Source: Syngnathus acus (taxonomy: Eukaryota > Chordata > Actinopteri > Syngnathiformes > Syngnathidae). Taken from it: a DNA stretch of 64,000 nt. Made by a program: the position numbers and the translations under genes. Below are positions 1 to 12,820 of this stretch, piece after piece. The notes under the pieces are model-generated. The model saw nothing but the letters and a program-made list of their open reading frames with translations, was not told where the DNA came from and ran no database searches. Each line of letters starts with the position of its first letter. Position 1 is the stretch's first letter. Location of the stretch: contig NC_051095.1 of the NCBI RefSeq assembly GCF_901709675.1, positions 13,715,456-13,779,455 of the forward strand. The letters run 5' to 3'.

Positions 1-3000
1 TCCTTTTGCGACAAATTAATTTGCTCGACAGTTTGTTCCTTCTTAGTGGTTCAAGCGAGTGGCAACAAAGCCTCACAGCCAGCATGTGGATCCTTTCCAG
101 TAATCACAAATCTAATTTAAAAAGCACACAAAAATGGTTGTTTACAGTTTGCCAGAGATTACACCCCAATATAAACTATAACTGCCCTTGGGAATCATCT
201 GAATTGGACTTTGCTACATGCAATCAGTCAAGCGTGACCTCCTTTCGCAGAAGTGGCCAAAAACAACCAAAACACACACACCAAAAGTCTACTTGCACAA
301 CCTTAGCAACAATAACTTGTGAACAACTCAATGAGCCACTCTCTCACGCTCTCTCTAGCCTCTTTTACTCTTAACGAAATAGCTGCTTCAGAGCCATAAA
401 AGAACATTCAGCATCCAACAGAGCCTTTTACACAGAACCCAATGAAGCTTCTACTGTGGTGGCTTGTAGACGGTGATGCTGTAGTCCCACCCCCGCCAAT
501 TCTTTTCTTGATAAATGAGTGGAAGATATGTCAATGAGCAGTCCAAGGATTGGTATAATTTCGTATGAAAGATTAACAATTCATACACAGTTCACCAGAA
601 ATCATTCTCACCAGATGACCTGGTCGTCTTTCAAAATCTGTTTCTTTTTTCGTCTCTGACTCTGCTCGCAATGTGTCGGGTATTTCATAGTTTTCATTCA
701 GGAGGTGTGTGATGTGTAGCGATATGGACAAAATCGTAAATCCTGATAGATGTATTTATTTTGAATACATACAATGATATTCAGTATATGTTGATAAGGT
801 TTGTCCTTTAAATCACACAAAATTAAACATTTTAACATGAAAAACACATTAAAATCAAAAAATGACAAATCCACAGTTACTTTAAAAAGTAATTTGATTT
901 TACTTGATTTTGGAACTACGTTGGGTTCCATGTGAAAATAATACACCTAAATCTCGATTTTACGCAGACTTTGGGGTACAGAATTTGCGAATCACGTTAA
1001 CCCCGAAAGCGAGTTGTATAGCCTGTCCATTTAAAATACTACTTAAAAATGTATTTATGACAAAGAAATTGGGGTCCATGACCAAACCGCGTCAGACAGA
1101 AAGTCGCGTAGGATCGAAGCGAGTAAAATTAAGATTTAGGTGTATCACAACATGAATCCAACTTACTGACATGAATCGTACTAATTGCTCAGATAACACA
1201 TCGGCCAGGTACGACACAGTCTTAATTGTCCAACTTAATTGTATACACACAAAATGGCTTCCTTCTCATGGACACACTGTTGGAGAATCTAACAATAAAT
1301 CTTGCTACCTCTATATCGTTATTGCTCTCAAATTGCTTTCTCTCTCTTTCCCGCTTGCTGAACTGTGATGTCATTCAAGGTACAGAAGACCATCGAGAAT
1401 AGCACCCGTACTAGTCGCCTGTCTCAAAAACATGAACAATTGTCTTTTTTACACAGTATGGTCGAGTATTTGTGTTTGACTGATGTTTGCAAATTGCTTC
1501 ATCTCCTGTTGTGTAACAGTACAGCCATAGATGGAAAAGGAAACCCCATTAGCATCTGTCTTTCATAAAAACATTCAAAGATCACACTCACTGTATCTCT
1601 TTCAGTATTATTTTCTACAGCACTTGCATAATTGGCTGCCACACAAGGTCGCAATGTCCTTCAGTCATCCTGCAGCTATCATCTTGGAGAGCCACATGAC
1701 TTTTGAGTTGCCCGTAACGTTTTAACCAATCTCTCATTTCAAATCTGTTAACTACCAAGCAGTGCGGCACTGGCTCCAGGGCCTGCTAATTGATTGCGTG
1801 AGATCAGTCACTTTGCGGGATTAGTTGTCACTTTCGCTTTCCCAGTAATGGATATGTGACACGAGCGCTCGCTTGTCAACGCTTAAATCAGTCTGTTGTG
1901 ACCGACGAGCTGTACTGATCAATTGCGGTGACGCTACTCAGGCCTCCCGCTACTCCTCTGGGATGGCCTCGCTGAATGACGGCGGCGCCATTAATGACAA
2001 TACTTCATTTCCGCACCCTGCTGAGCTTGCAGAAGGCAGTCCTAACCTATTGTCATCGCTGAGGTGCCTCCTCATCTCATCAGTGCCAGCATCAGAGCGT
2101 CCAAAAGATCATTATTCATTTTGCTGTGCTTCCACGGTGACACCAGGCTGTCTTCAAGCGCACACCATGGTATCATCATAAGATGTGCTTTTGAAGTCAA
2201 AGTCGGTCACTGGGTGTGTTTTGATGGGATCTTGTTAAATTGAACAGGTTCACTCGCGACTTGGAAAGGCAAATATTTCCAAGTATTTGCTGAAAGTTAC
2301 TTTGTACTTTTTTGGGTCGTGGAGAACTGTGATTTCTACTGAGAAAACAGCAAAAATAAAGAATGATATTAATGAAACTGAATGAAAATGGTATCATGAT
2401 GATATGTCATCATGATTAAATGGTGAAACATTGAGTAAATCACAAAATATGCTGAGATGCACGACAGGGTTGATTTGTTAAATTAAAATTGGAGCCTTCC
2501 CAATAGCTTTCCCAATATCTGACATGAAAATACACACGCCATATGGACTATTCGAAATAGTGATTAGTGTGAATCATTCAAAACATTCAATAATTGAGAA
2601 AAAGTCATTTCACTCATTTGACTAACTACAAGATCATTTTTTATCTTGTCTTGCCTTACTAACCCGGCCCATGTTTATCTTATTACTCGAGCTTTTGTGT
2701 AGGCCCAACGTCCATCTGCAGTAACCTTGAAATATTGATTCATTCATTCCTTTGTGTGCGTTTACGACTTTGTGCGTCATCACGGTCATTAAATCCAAAC
2801 AATCAACTTTTTTATGCTCTCATCACATCTTACTGGACTGAAACTCAGACTAATAAAGCACAAAGTGAGTGGACTTGCAACAAAAGATCCTTTTCTAAGC
2901 AGAGTTTTTCATAACAGAGCTAAAATGAGGATACCCACCTCATGCTATGCCTTATTAATCATTCAATAAAATGTTAGGTGATAATCACGCACATTCTATG

Positions 3001-3595
3001 ATCTGTGTCAGTATAATAAATGGGATGAATACATTAGTAATTTGCAATAGGGCAGATGTGATTAGTACGTATATTCAGCATCTGCCTGGTCGGCAGTTGA
3101 ATGATTGCCTTATTGTTGAGTGAGCGACGGCCATTGCTGAAGACAGAGTGGCCCGCTTTCTGTTGCTAATAGTGAAAGCGAGCAAGGACGTCAGGACAAT
3201 ATGAAAGAGAAATTGGGAAAAAGGAGCCAATTTGTGAGGTGATCAAATGCAAATCGCAATGGGCATATGCATGCGACAATCTAATAACATCGGGAAGATG
3301 GGAGGGTGGTACATAGAAACAGGGACTTAAAGGTGATGGGAATTTAAAGGAGGGTGTCTGTCATGGCTGGTATCAGCGAGCGCACAGGGGAAATTATTAC
3401 AGTGGATGCAGAGTTGCATTGGAACGGCACATTACAGCTTGGAAGCTATCGCTTCTGTTCATTTGGGCAATAGCTATTGGATCATACAGACACGCAGTCC
3501 ATTTCAGAGCAGGAATGGCACTTGGCATTGAAACGTGCTCAACACAGTTTGTAGCAGTAAAGGTCTACCTCCAAAGTGTAGAATATAAATAAAAT
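1..3595. other. Intergenic, no gene seen
   Basis: AT-rich DNA with only short, low-quality open frames on both strands. No splice-bounded coding exon, RNA gene or recognisable transposon was seen. The stretch at about 1820-2160 is GC-richer than its surroundings and free of obvious repeats, so it could be conserved non-coding DNA; that is only an impression. Confidence 0.6.
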
Positions 3596-3900
3596 ATGGC
3601 GCACTGGTTAGCATATCCGCCTCACAATTCAGAGGGTGCGGGTACAATTCCATCTCCGGCCCCCCCTGTGTGGAGTTTGCATGTTCTCCCTGTGCCTATA
3701 TGGGTTTTCTCCGGGCACTCCGGTTTCCTCCCACATCCCAAAAAACATGCATGGTAGGCTGATATGTACACGTATATACTACGTATTTATGTTCGGGGTT
3801 CAGGGTGTATGTAAACTGCCTACCACCCGAGGGCGGCTGGGATAGGCTCCAGCACGCCCGCGACCCTTATGAGGATAGGCGGTTGACATAATGAATGAAA
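3596..3900 (+). repeat. tRNA-derived SINE, family A, copy 1
   Basis: The head reads like a tRNA-type pol III promoter: an A-box-like TGGTTAGCATA near 3605 and a decayed B box (GGTACAATTCC) near 3641. The fish SINE body follows (GTGGAGTTTGCATGTTCTCC near 3671, then the conserved segment on bases 3721-3760). The tail has GGGATAGGCTCCAGC near 3839 and ends in an ATGA-rich simple tail. The middle is diverged and no clean target duplication was found. It aligns along its length with the reverse-strand copy at 14681-15041. Confidence 0.85.
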
Positions 3901-5607
3901 AATAACGATAATTATGGTTGAACTCCAAATTTTTCAACTTTTGCTGTGTTCGGCTTCAGACGTTCTATAAAAAAAAGACAAAAAAGTAATTTTCCTCCCC
4001 TTAGAAATCCTGTAACAAAAAAAGAACAAGGCTGCAAACAAGCATCCATCAAACCAATCCCCTGCGTACATGCCCGTCATGCACAGTACATTTGTGTTCT
4101 TAACTTCTTACTGCAGCTTTGCTCGTGCAATAAAGATGATGCCGTAATCCTCCCCCTGCTATGAAACAAAAGAACATCAGTGTACGCCAATGTGATTTAT
4201 CCTCCCCGGGATCGCTGTGTGCCCTCAAAGTGATTGTGTTACTCTCACGCACTCTTGCTCAACAAGTCAGCTCCTAAAGCGAAAGGATGACACAAAGTGA
4301 AACATTCACTTCATTTTCTTACCCAGTGAAAAAAGTTGCCCCTGGGAGGGAAATACTTTGAATTAAAATGTGAAAAAGGGTACTTCCCATTTTTGTTTCA
4401 CTTTTACTTCGGGGTTTACATCGGTTAGCATTTCCAAGCATCGCGTCGTGGGAGTTGAATAAACCGTCAAATGTGCAAATCAAGACGTCTTTTCTTTATT
4501 ACCCTGAGCACGCCGACTGCGGCAATGGAATCGTAGGTTGGTACAATTCAGCAGTGTTGTTTGTTGTATTATGCGTTACAAAAGAAAGGTTGGCTGAATG
4601 CCACCGCCGGTATAAAGTGACGCCTCGATCCATGAGGAGAATTCTAAGGCACCGTTGATAGTCCGACCTCCCCTTTTTCCGGTCTTCTGTCTGTCAGCTG
4701 CAAATGGCGCTGGATTGATTAGGTCGGACAGGGTTGAATTTCACTCCCTAATTCACTGCCCTGCTCTGCATTTTCACTCCGACGGCTGGCAATTAGGTTG
4801 AGGTTAAGTGAGGTCAGCACTCAGCAGCAATCATCGCAGTCCATCGCTAAAATGGGAAACGGGAATGGAAAATTGACCATGTAAAGTGTTGTTCGTCCAA
4901 GATTATATTCTATCATATTTCCAGTCGTTTATTCACCCAACTGCAAATAGGGGGAGGCAGTTATCACACAAACACACTTTAATAATGGACGAGTGTGAGC
5001 ACCGTATCACAAGTGATGGCAAGAAATGGCAAGAACCAAGGCAGATTTGGCAAACCACATATGGCTCACAGCTAAGGTAGCAAAATCCAGAATTAACAGA
5101 TTTTTTCTAAAACTGAAGGTTGAGTCTTGTTAGGGAATATGAATGATTATGGAAATTATATTCTATTTGTATGTGGGCACAGATTTGTGCTAATACCAAA
5201 ACAAAATATATTATTGGTCGTTGTTATACTTGAATATGATAAATGATTTTCATAATTCACATGTAAAGTTTCCAACCTGGAATATTTTCAAAAGTCCCCA
5301 GGCTAATTTCTCAAGGAACTATACCTGTAATCAACCGCTTATTTTTGACCACTTGGCTACACTTTTTTTTAGCTCTCCAATGTATTCCTTGAAGAGCAAT
5401 CATGTTGATTGTACTGTACATTGTCGCTCCTGATGACATAGAATCTTTAGTACTGTACAATGAACACAAGATGGGTCCACATAAACCATTAAATAAATTA
5501 AAATCGATGATGGGCGTTGTACCAAACCCGAGACAGCTCTGTGAGAGGTAGCATAATCACACAAGACCTCTCCAGACTGCTGAAAATTTCAAAGGAAAAA
5601 AAGAGGC
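3901..5607. other. Intergenic, no gene seen
   Basis: Short random frames only. A moderately GC-rich island at about 4660-4850 contains ATTAGG and TAATTC cores and no repeat signature. Otherwise AT-rich and featureless to my reading. Confidence 0.55.
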
Positions 5608-5725
5608 ATCCAGCTATCCTCTACTTATCTCAGGTCGGATCAAGAGGGCAGCAGCTGAAGTAGGGAAGGGCAAACTACGAAGCCACTTGGTTCAGCTCTT
5701 CTGGGAGAATCCAGAGACTATCCCG
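5608..5725 (-). repeat. Degraded Rex3 3' end fragment
   Basis: On the plus strand this stretch parallels the 3' terminus of the large Rex3 copy at 24609 onward. The GGGCAGCAGCT block, the following AGGGA..CAAACT stretch, the CCACTTGG..CAGCTC stretch and GGGAGAATCC correspond in order. It is about 20-25% diverged by eye and has no coding capacity. The tandem tail has been lost or has mutated. Confidence 0.5.
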
Positions 5726-6009
5726 TCCGTGACGGAGACATAATTCGTTCATTATGAAGAACCCCGAGTACGGCCTTGTGAGCACGTCAAGTCTGGTCTT
5801 AGAACTTAGAAACTTAGAAGTTTATTCTGAAGAAGGTTATTCTGTAAGGCTATGTACTTTTTAACTTCCCTTCTTTTACTTTTTCCCATGATTTGCTTTG
5901 GTGGCGCCTCACTAGGGTTGAAACTAAACAAAAAGAGATCGTGGGCCATCTAGCTGGTCATTAGAGTCAAATTTGAAATTTGATAGAACAGTCCAATTGC
6001 AATCTACAA

Positions 6010-6142
6010 GTTACGGTGGCCAGAACGACTGATTCTGAAGTCCATAAACTGATCATCAAGATGCTGGAATCTGATTGGTCACCAAATCCAACCAGGAAAC
6101 AGTACAGCCGAAAGATGTACGATGAAGTTAAAAATAACCTTT
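6010..6142 (+). pseudogene. Possible transposase-like coding relic
   Basis: One plus frame running from about 6013 to the TAG at 6140-6142 reads like protein, with LIIKMLESDW followed by SRKMYDEVKNNL and a stop. Its style (Ile/Met/Leu-rich helix, then a basic SRKM.YDEVK segment) is reminiscent of hAT transposase interiors. The relic is about 44 residues long with no start codon, flanking TIR or target duplication. It could be chance. Confidence 0.2.
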
Positions 6143-9054
6143 AGGCATTAATTGATAAAATGTCATGTAAGAAATACAAGATTCTAGGTCGGAGCGTCTT
6201 ATAGGGTTCAGGCAACCTGCCTCCAGTTTAAAGAGAAGTGAACCACTGCATGATAATGGTTGCAACACGGTGAAATAGAGATTACACCTTTCCAAGTGAC
6301 ATCAGACATGACATTGGCGGCTCATTCAGGTCTGCATGCAAGCATCTTCCTAATCCTGTGAATCCCCCCACTCTCTCACCAACCTTGTAATTGTCCGCGG
6401 GAGGAGGTCTTCTTCCACGCCAGGTGACACAGCCTCCAAGAACATCCAGCTGTGTCCAATCTGCTGCCTGTCTGTATCGGTGTTTACACAGGGCTGAGCG
6501 GTGCAAGCGACCCATTGGTCACGGCGCCGTGCTCGTTTGCCCTTCTCAGAGCCGATGACAGTCACTGATGCATCAGCTGCCACATTCAAACAAGGAGGAA
6601 TAGAATTCTCCTGCACACGGCAGACAATGTTTGATAACATTCTGGAAAATTGCACCCATTTTGCTGTAATCCTCCTGGCCGTGCAAGACGCCACCTTCTG
6701 ACTTATTGCAATGTGTACCACTTCCTCCCATGTTTCGCCACCAGCACTAGAATGTACACAAACGGACCTTGATTGGCTACTCATTCTACTCTTTTTGATG
6801 TTGTTTTAACTGTGGGGGTTCTCATTAGCATTCCAATTTGTCAGTGCTACTTTTCTGACATCTCATTCTACCCGGCCCGGCTTCAACCTGATTAGATGTC
6901 TAATTAGCCAGAATAAACGAGGGAACCTGAGTGTAATTGTTAATTACTGGTTAGATGCCATTTAGTGACATAGTCAGCAATCGACTAATTAAATGGTTGA
7001 TGTGCAGATCTACATATATTGCAAGATATAGCTGTCTTAGCTAATGCCAATTTTTTCAAGTTAAGACACTGGGCAGTAATATCTTTCTTTTATAAGTCTC
7101 TGACAACGAAAAGTCAGCATTTTTTTATTTGTAAAGGGTGAGTTTTTATATACATGAGATTATAATGTTGAGATGTAAACTGGAATGCATTCATTACTTT
7201 AGCATCTTAATCCAAGTGGGAGACCCCACACATGATCTTGGGGGGGTATTAATGTGTTTTCTTTGGCGTTTGTCGTGTTTGGTGTACACAAGATGACCAA
7301 CGCCGTGAGTCTCCTTCCCCATACCGTAAGTCTGTCTTACACGGACCTGTGGGGTGCAGCAAAGAGCTATAAGGCATCCAGACAATACAAAGAAGTAATC
7401 GAAGTTTGGCTGTCAACTTGTCTGGTAACTACAGTGCAGTTGCAATGGTAGTCTTTTTTTTTCTTTTTTTTTTTGTGGTTATACAAACACTGAGCACAAC
7501 CACATGCTTCTGTTTTTGTGCTTCGTGTTACTTCTTAATTGGCTTTCGTTCAGTTTCTGGTTACAGTCATGGCGTTTCATTTGACCTCTGTGTTGACCAC
7601 ATATATAAGGATCTCAACACTGTTTACGCACTCCATATAATTGCTTGGTAAAATGCCTCAGAGACATTTGATAGTGAGACGTTAGCTGACTTCTATCGCA
7701 AAAAAGATATTTGGCATGAACATCAGTATGTGTGAACACTGCCTAAGACGAAAAGCATCAGCAATTTTTATGGTAAAACTATTCTAAATATGCAGCAGCC
7801 TTTCTCTAACTTTTTATTTGATCTCGCGCACCTCCTGTAGCCATCACAATCAACATCGCTATTAAGCCATTTAATATTCTGATATTTTTCATGTCGAACA
7901 CAGTATCACAAACACTCGAATCGTGCCTAGTGTGAACAAATGTCGTCCTCTACGTCCATATAATGTAATTCTGAGTCATTTATTAAAATGTAAATGAAAA
8001 CCCGTCAGAGCACTTATGTTGAAGAATAGCTAAAGATTTCCTACCCTCCATTACCCTGAGCTGAAATGACGTCCTTTGTCTAATTTCAGAAAACCGAGCT
8101 AGGTAAGAAGCTGCACATATAATCTTGTACCTTTTTTTGTAACACCAAACAGATTATGATTCTTCACGTCTGCACTGATCACCAACAAAAAATACAATCA
8201 GCGCCAACATTGACCAGCTGTCTGCGGTGAAAGACAGTATTTGTGCAAGTTCGATTCTAGGGTCAAGGTGAGTAGCACTTCTTTTAAACTATTCTTCAGT
8301 CTGAGTAATAATGATTATTGAGTTAAGAATGAAAGCATATATGTGTTCCTATACGGTGACATCATACACACACGCAGATGTATGGAGGTTCAGGCTGAGT
8401 TATGTGGCCTCCTCATGTGAAATTAATTTACTTCAAACCGTCGCACACTTTGATGGAGGAGCCCTTAGAATGTGGCCGCCTGCAGCAAATTTGAACAAGA
8501 GCTTTGAGGAGGAAATGTTAGAGGATTGATTTTGTAGAATCAAAGCACGCCTAACTCTGGAACAGATGGTGGATGGAATACACGATCTCATAAGAATTTA
8601 GTAGGAATTTAGTAACATGAGTACTACAGCCATGTTCTGCTCCAAGACATGCGAACCCCCATTCATTTGGGTATATTTTACAAACCCACCCGTGATAAGT
8701 GAAAATGTCTTATTTAGAGACTGTATGATTTTTTTTTAGTTATTCAACGTAATGTTGTTTTTAAGAAGTGCACCAACTAATCAATAACTAATTAATCATA
8801 AATTGTTTCGAGGCCTTATTTAACTTGCCCAAATCCCCAAAATTTTAGTCTCTGTCTTTATTTTTTTTCCCAGAACATCAGCTTTTTAAATATTTTAATT
8901 TTTGTTCTTTGGTTTGACCTAAAAAAAGCTTTCACTATACGGATTTTACCATATATTATAATTTATAGCTATGACTTTTCAGAAAATAATTCCACCTGTT
9001 GCTGATTGTAACCCTGGATTAATTGTAAATATTACTAGATATATTAATATGCTA
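6143..9054. other. Intergenic, no supported gene
   Basis: Contains a 144-codon minus-strand open frame (6350-6784) without recognisable domains, which I do not accept as a gene. The block at 6780-7000 has several TAATTA/CTAATTAG cores and may be regulatory. The rest (7000-9050) is AT-rich with homopolymer runs. Confidence 0.55.
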
Positions 9055-9058
9055 CATA

Positions 9059-9089
<31 letters not shown>

Positions 9090-9090
9090 G
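9055..9090. repeat. (ATT)n microsatellite
   Basis: About eleven uninterrupted TTA/ATT units lie directly beside the left target duplication of the hAT element that begins at 9099. The hAT therefore appears to have inserted at the edge of the repeat. Confidence 0.9.
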
Positions 9091-9098
9091 CACTAGAG

Positions 9099-9935
9099 CA
9101 GTGGTTCCCAAACTTTTGCAGGCTGGCGCCCCCTTTGGCTCTCCAGTGAATTCCTAGCGCCCCCCCCCCCCCCCCCCAAGGACCGGCATTTATATAAATA
9201 AATAATACATTTATATAAATAAATAAATAATACATTTATAATATCATTACCATTATGTTGAATTAGTGGGAGCCCTGAGTTTGTTTCTCAGAAACGAGCC
9301 GGTCCCATCTAGACGTAATCGGAGACAATGACACCCGAAGTGATTTAAGGTTTGTCTTTTATTGCAGGATGCTTGGTCTCCATGTGTTGAAGCAGTTTTG
9401 AATGCTTCACTGCCTGGTTAGTTAGCCTGTCGCCACATATTAGCTTTGCGGGCTCGACTGGGGAAACATGTCACGTGACCGGGACGAGTGTCTTGACCTG
9501 AATTAATTGATCGTCGATAAAAAAAAAAAATTCTGTGCGGCTTGGCGGCCCGGTACCAAGTGACCCACGGACCGGTACCGGTCCGCGGCCCGGTGGTTGG
9601 GGACCACTGCCCTAACCAGCTCAACACAACACAACACGGCGCGTTCTGGCGAGTCCCCAATTTCATGTTGACTTGAACTCAAGATGATGTTGACCGCCAG
9701 AATGCGGTTTTTATTATAAGATAAAATTCTGAACATTACAAGCTTGAAATTACAAACCTGAGCTTTTGCTTTTGTAGTCTATGCTGTCGAATCTGACTGG
9801 GCCAGAGCGGCGTGTTGTGTACAAATCGACTGCCGCCCCTCTACCGCCCCCCTACCGCCCCTTTCTTCCTCACCGCCCCCCCAGATCATTCCACCGCCCC
9901 CAGGGGGGCGGTACCGCCCACTTTGGGAACCACTG
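9099..9935. mobile_element. Non-autonomous hAT element, 8-bp TSD
   Basis: The left end starts CAGTGGTTCCCAAAC and the right end finishes in its inverted form (TTTGGGAACCACTG). Both are flanked by the identical 8-bp duplication CACTAGAG (9091-9098 and 9936-9943). A perfect 8-bp target duplication with CAGTGG-type TIRs is diagnostic of the hAT superfamily. The 837-bp interior has no transposase frame. It holds a C-run near 9160, AT-rich ATAAATA repeats at 9193-9240, CCGCCCC-rich tandem motifs at 9830-9915 and a second hAT terminus at about 9538-9610. Confidence 0.9.
9538..9610. mobile_element. Solo hAT right terminus inside another hAT
   Basis: GGCCCGGTGGTTGGGGACC followed by ACTG is the inverted form of a CAGTGGTCCCCAACC terminus, preceded by GGACCGGTACCGGTCC. 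This belongs to a different hAT family from the enclosing element. The matching left terminus is not visible, so it is either a truncated nested insertion or a chimeric interior captured by the outer element. AGCTCAACACAACACAACAC follows. Confidence 0.6.
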
Positions 9936-9943
9936 CACTAGAG

Positions 9944-12235
9944 AAACAAAATGAGGGCAGATTCAGAATCAGCACAAAAAATAATCTAGAGGAGTTGTTT
10001 ACTTTGTACAGCTCCGATTTTGTCATGCATCCGCATGACAGGTACTCTGGACAGCTCATCTCTCCTCTTTGATAGCTGGTATGCTACCTGTCTGTTGCCC
10101 CATGCTGCTATCCTGTGTGCTACCCATCGCTTGCCCCTGTTGTCTGTCCATGCTGCTTCCTGTTATTCTGTTCTCCACTAACCCTTTCACTTCAATATAC
10201 CTTGGTCCAAGCTGTCTCCGTCTGTGACAGATTTGCCAGTTGACCAGTGTTATTTAAAGTAGTGTGTATTAAGGTTGAGACCTAATTAAAAAGCTTATAT
10301 TTGCTGTTTTGCTGTCATTATGCTCCCATCAAGATGATGGTTTGTTCTTGAGGTTTACATGATCTCAACCAAGTTTGATTCAGTGACTTGATAAGCACCT
10401 TTATGCTACACTGCTTATCCGTGATTGCAGCTGCTTGATAATATTGAGCCAGATTGATATCCAGGATGGTTTGAACCAGCACAGGCCCCAGGAGGCCCGG
10501 GATGAAAATAACCTTTGTTTTGTTTCCTATCGCAATGCGACTTTTCTTTTCCCCCTTTATGCTTCTGCCGCATCAGTAGATGCGTCGATGCTATCATTTT
10601 TAGCCTTTGTTTGCCAAAGAAAAACTGATAAGTATTAACTATGTTGACAAACTGCTTATTCTTGTTACAGCAACAAATACTCGCTATCATGTAGAGAGTG
10701 AGATTACACATCTCTGTGAAATGAGTTTTCCAAGCTTGGCTTTGATTTGCTACTCTGCAGAAAATGTGACTCTGTGTGCCGCCGTGTGGTTGTAATAATA
10801 ACAAATAAAATAAAAATACAGCCCGACCGTAACCTACTTTTGAGGCTAATCAATACATTTGACTGTTTTCTTTCAAATATTTATCATATCAATATAGTCA
10901 TCTAGCCTGCTCCCTTTCCCCGGTAAATGTGATGCAAAAAAAGATGCATGACTATCTCAAATCATCCTTTTCCATTGAAATGAACATAAAAGCCATTTAT
11001 ATGTTCCAGCCTCCCCCCCCACCACTAAAAAACAGCCAACATTTTGGTATTTTTGTTTAATGAGGAAAAGTAGCATTTGGTAGTAAGAAAGATAGATAAA
11101 TAATTGTAATGAATGTAAAGAATTTTAATTTTGCCTTTTTTTTTGCCTTCATTTCAATTCAATAGAAATTGTGCTCATCCTCAAGCTCATTACTTGTCTT
11201 TTAAATTTCCAGTGTGTCAAGAGCCACATATGGACCGCGTAAGGCTGTGCTCCAAGCTTTTTGCTCTACTGTATTTTTGTTGTATTTTGTCTGAACTGCA
11301 TGTAATTAATTGTCTTTTATTTTGTTTTTAGTTTGACAGTAAAGTAGGTGTGTTTGATAAACAGCATGTTTGGTGTGAATGATATATAAGTCTCCATCTC
11401 ATTTTCTAAATGATACTTTCAATACCTTGCCTCAATGAAAGAAAATAATGTCCCTCTTTCATTACCTTGCATCGTGTTCATACTGAGGAGAAAAAAATGA
11501 CATCACTGGATATTATCAAAAAGATGTTCCCATAGCCTTGCTAACATAGTGAACTAACCCTGAAAATATCTTAAATTAACTCATAAGAAGTGAAAAAACA
11601 AACCTTGAATGTATTTTGTCATTGCAAGAAGCTGGAGAATTTTAATCTGGCACAAGATACAATGCATTCACCTTGAATAACACTTGGCGCGAATGACATC
11701 AAAAATGAACTTAAATAAGGCCATGGATAAAAAAATATTTTGCTTCTCCAAATCTGTTCCAGTCCATTACAATACATTATTATTTTTTGTGTTCCCTAGT
11801 TCATAGTCGTTCCCATGATCTCAGTCAATCAAGATCTCAACTTACCTTTCATTTTTTTTATTTCAGGTCATCATCCACAGAGGTTGACAAAAGTACTGAT
11901 TTCCACAAAGTAAGGCGTCAAAATTACAAACATTAAGTACGATAAATACTAATGCCAAAAAATCTCTTTAAGAACAGTAATGAAGTATGTGCACTTTGCA
12001 GTTCAGTCTGTTTGTGAACATCACATCCCACTTGCATGAGGTAATCACTTCAGTCTGCTTTCTTCCAATTTGGGGTGTGGTGCTTATTTGTCTCGAGTGA
12101 CACGCCATGTATTAAGATAAAAACCGGTATTTGAAAATATAAGCAAAAGCACAACACTGTGGTTCTCATGGGGTGTCATTTATCAACTTGTTTGTAGAAA
12201 AGTTTCAACAATCTCGTTGGACTGTTATTTTGTAA
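9944..12235. other. Intergenic, no gene seen
   Basis: Short open frames on both strands near 10415-10804 overlap one another and have no coding signature. 10080-10200 has loose internal repeats of a CTGTCTGTTGCCCCATGCTGC-like phrase. Elsewhere the sequence is AT-rich with poly-T/A runs. Confidence 0.55.
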
Positions 12236-12433
12236 ATCCATCTAGCCATCCATTTTCAACACCGCTTATCCTGTTCTGGAGCCTATCCCAGCTGAAATTG
12301 GGCAAAAGACAAATTACACCCTCAACTGGTCACCAGCCAGTTGCAGGGCACATATAGAGACAACCAACCAATCACACCCACATGCACATGTCACTGAGCA
12401 GGAATTGATCCTGCACCCCTACACTTTTGGCGA
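12236..12433 (-). repeat. SINE family A, copy 2, internally deleted
   Basis: Reverse-strand copy. It begins with the simple tail complement (ATCCATCTAGCCATCCATTT), then TGGAGCCTATCCCAGCTGAA, the CCAGTTGCAGGGCACATA block and an inverted B-box region (GGAATTGATCC). The middle segment present in the 14681 copy is missing. Divergence is considerable. Confidence 0.75.
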
Positions 12434-12678
12434 CTTATTTATTAAATGAACAGGAGGGGGAAAACAAAAGCCATCAGATTTATCACACCGGTAAGTAATC
12501 TGTTTTGCTAAATCCCATTCTTTGCATGGAAATGTTCATATGCACTGATAATGCAAGCATCTTTGGTTGATAAATGAGGCCCCGAGTTTGTAGCCTGTGC
12601 CTAAGCATTTTGTGTGCCCTGCCTTTGCAGCATCTGAAGGCATTTTCCACAGACACTGCACATGTGAAACATGCTTTT

Positions 12679-12820
12679 CAAAGTCAAAGTCAAAGTCAAA
12701 GTCAGCTTTATTGTCAATCCCTTCATATGTCAAGACACACAAAGAAACCGAAATTCCGTTTCCACCATCCCACGGTGACGAGACATACAAGTAGGCGACA
12801 CAAAACAAAAACAAGAATGC
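12679..12820 (-). repeat. LINE 3' end with TCAAAG-type tail
   Basis: Plus-strand CAAAGT hexamer units are followed by CAGCTTTATTGTCAATCCCT, the complement of a LINE 3' terminus (TTGACAATAAAGCTG) with a tandem tail. This structure is common for CR1/Rex1-like and L2-like LINEs, in which the 3' UTR ends in AATAAA-like sequence followed by short tandem units. Only the 3' UTR is present, so it is heavily 5'-truncated. Confidence 0.65.

Noticed and set aside
6350-6784. 144-codon minus-strand frame
   Set aside because: No recognisable domain, no flanking splice sites with matching coding sequence, and an overlapping open frame on the same strand. Likely chance in a GC-richer island.
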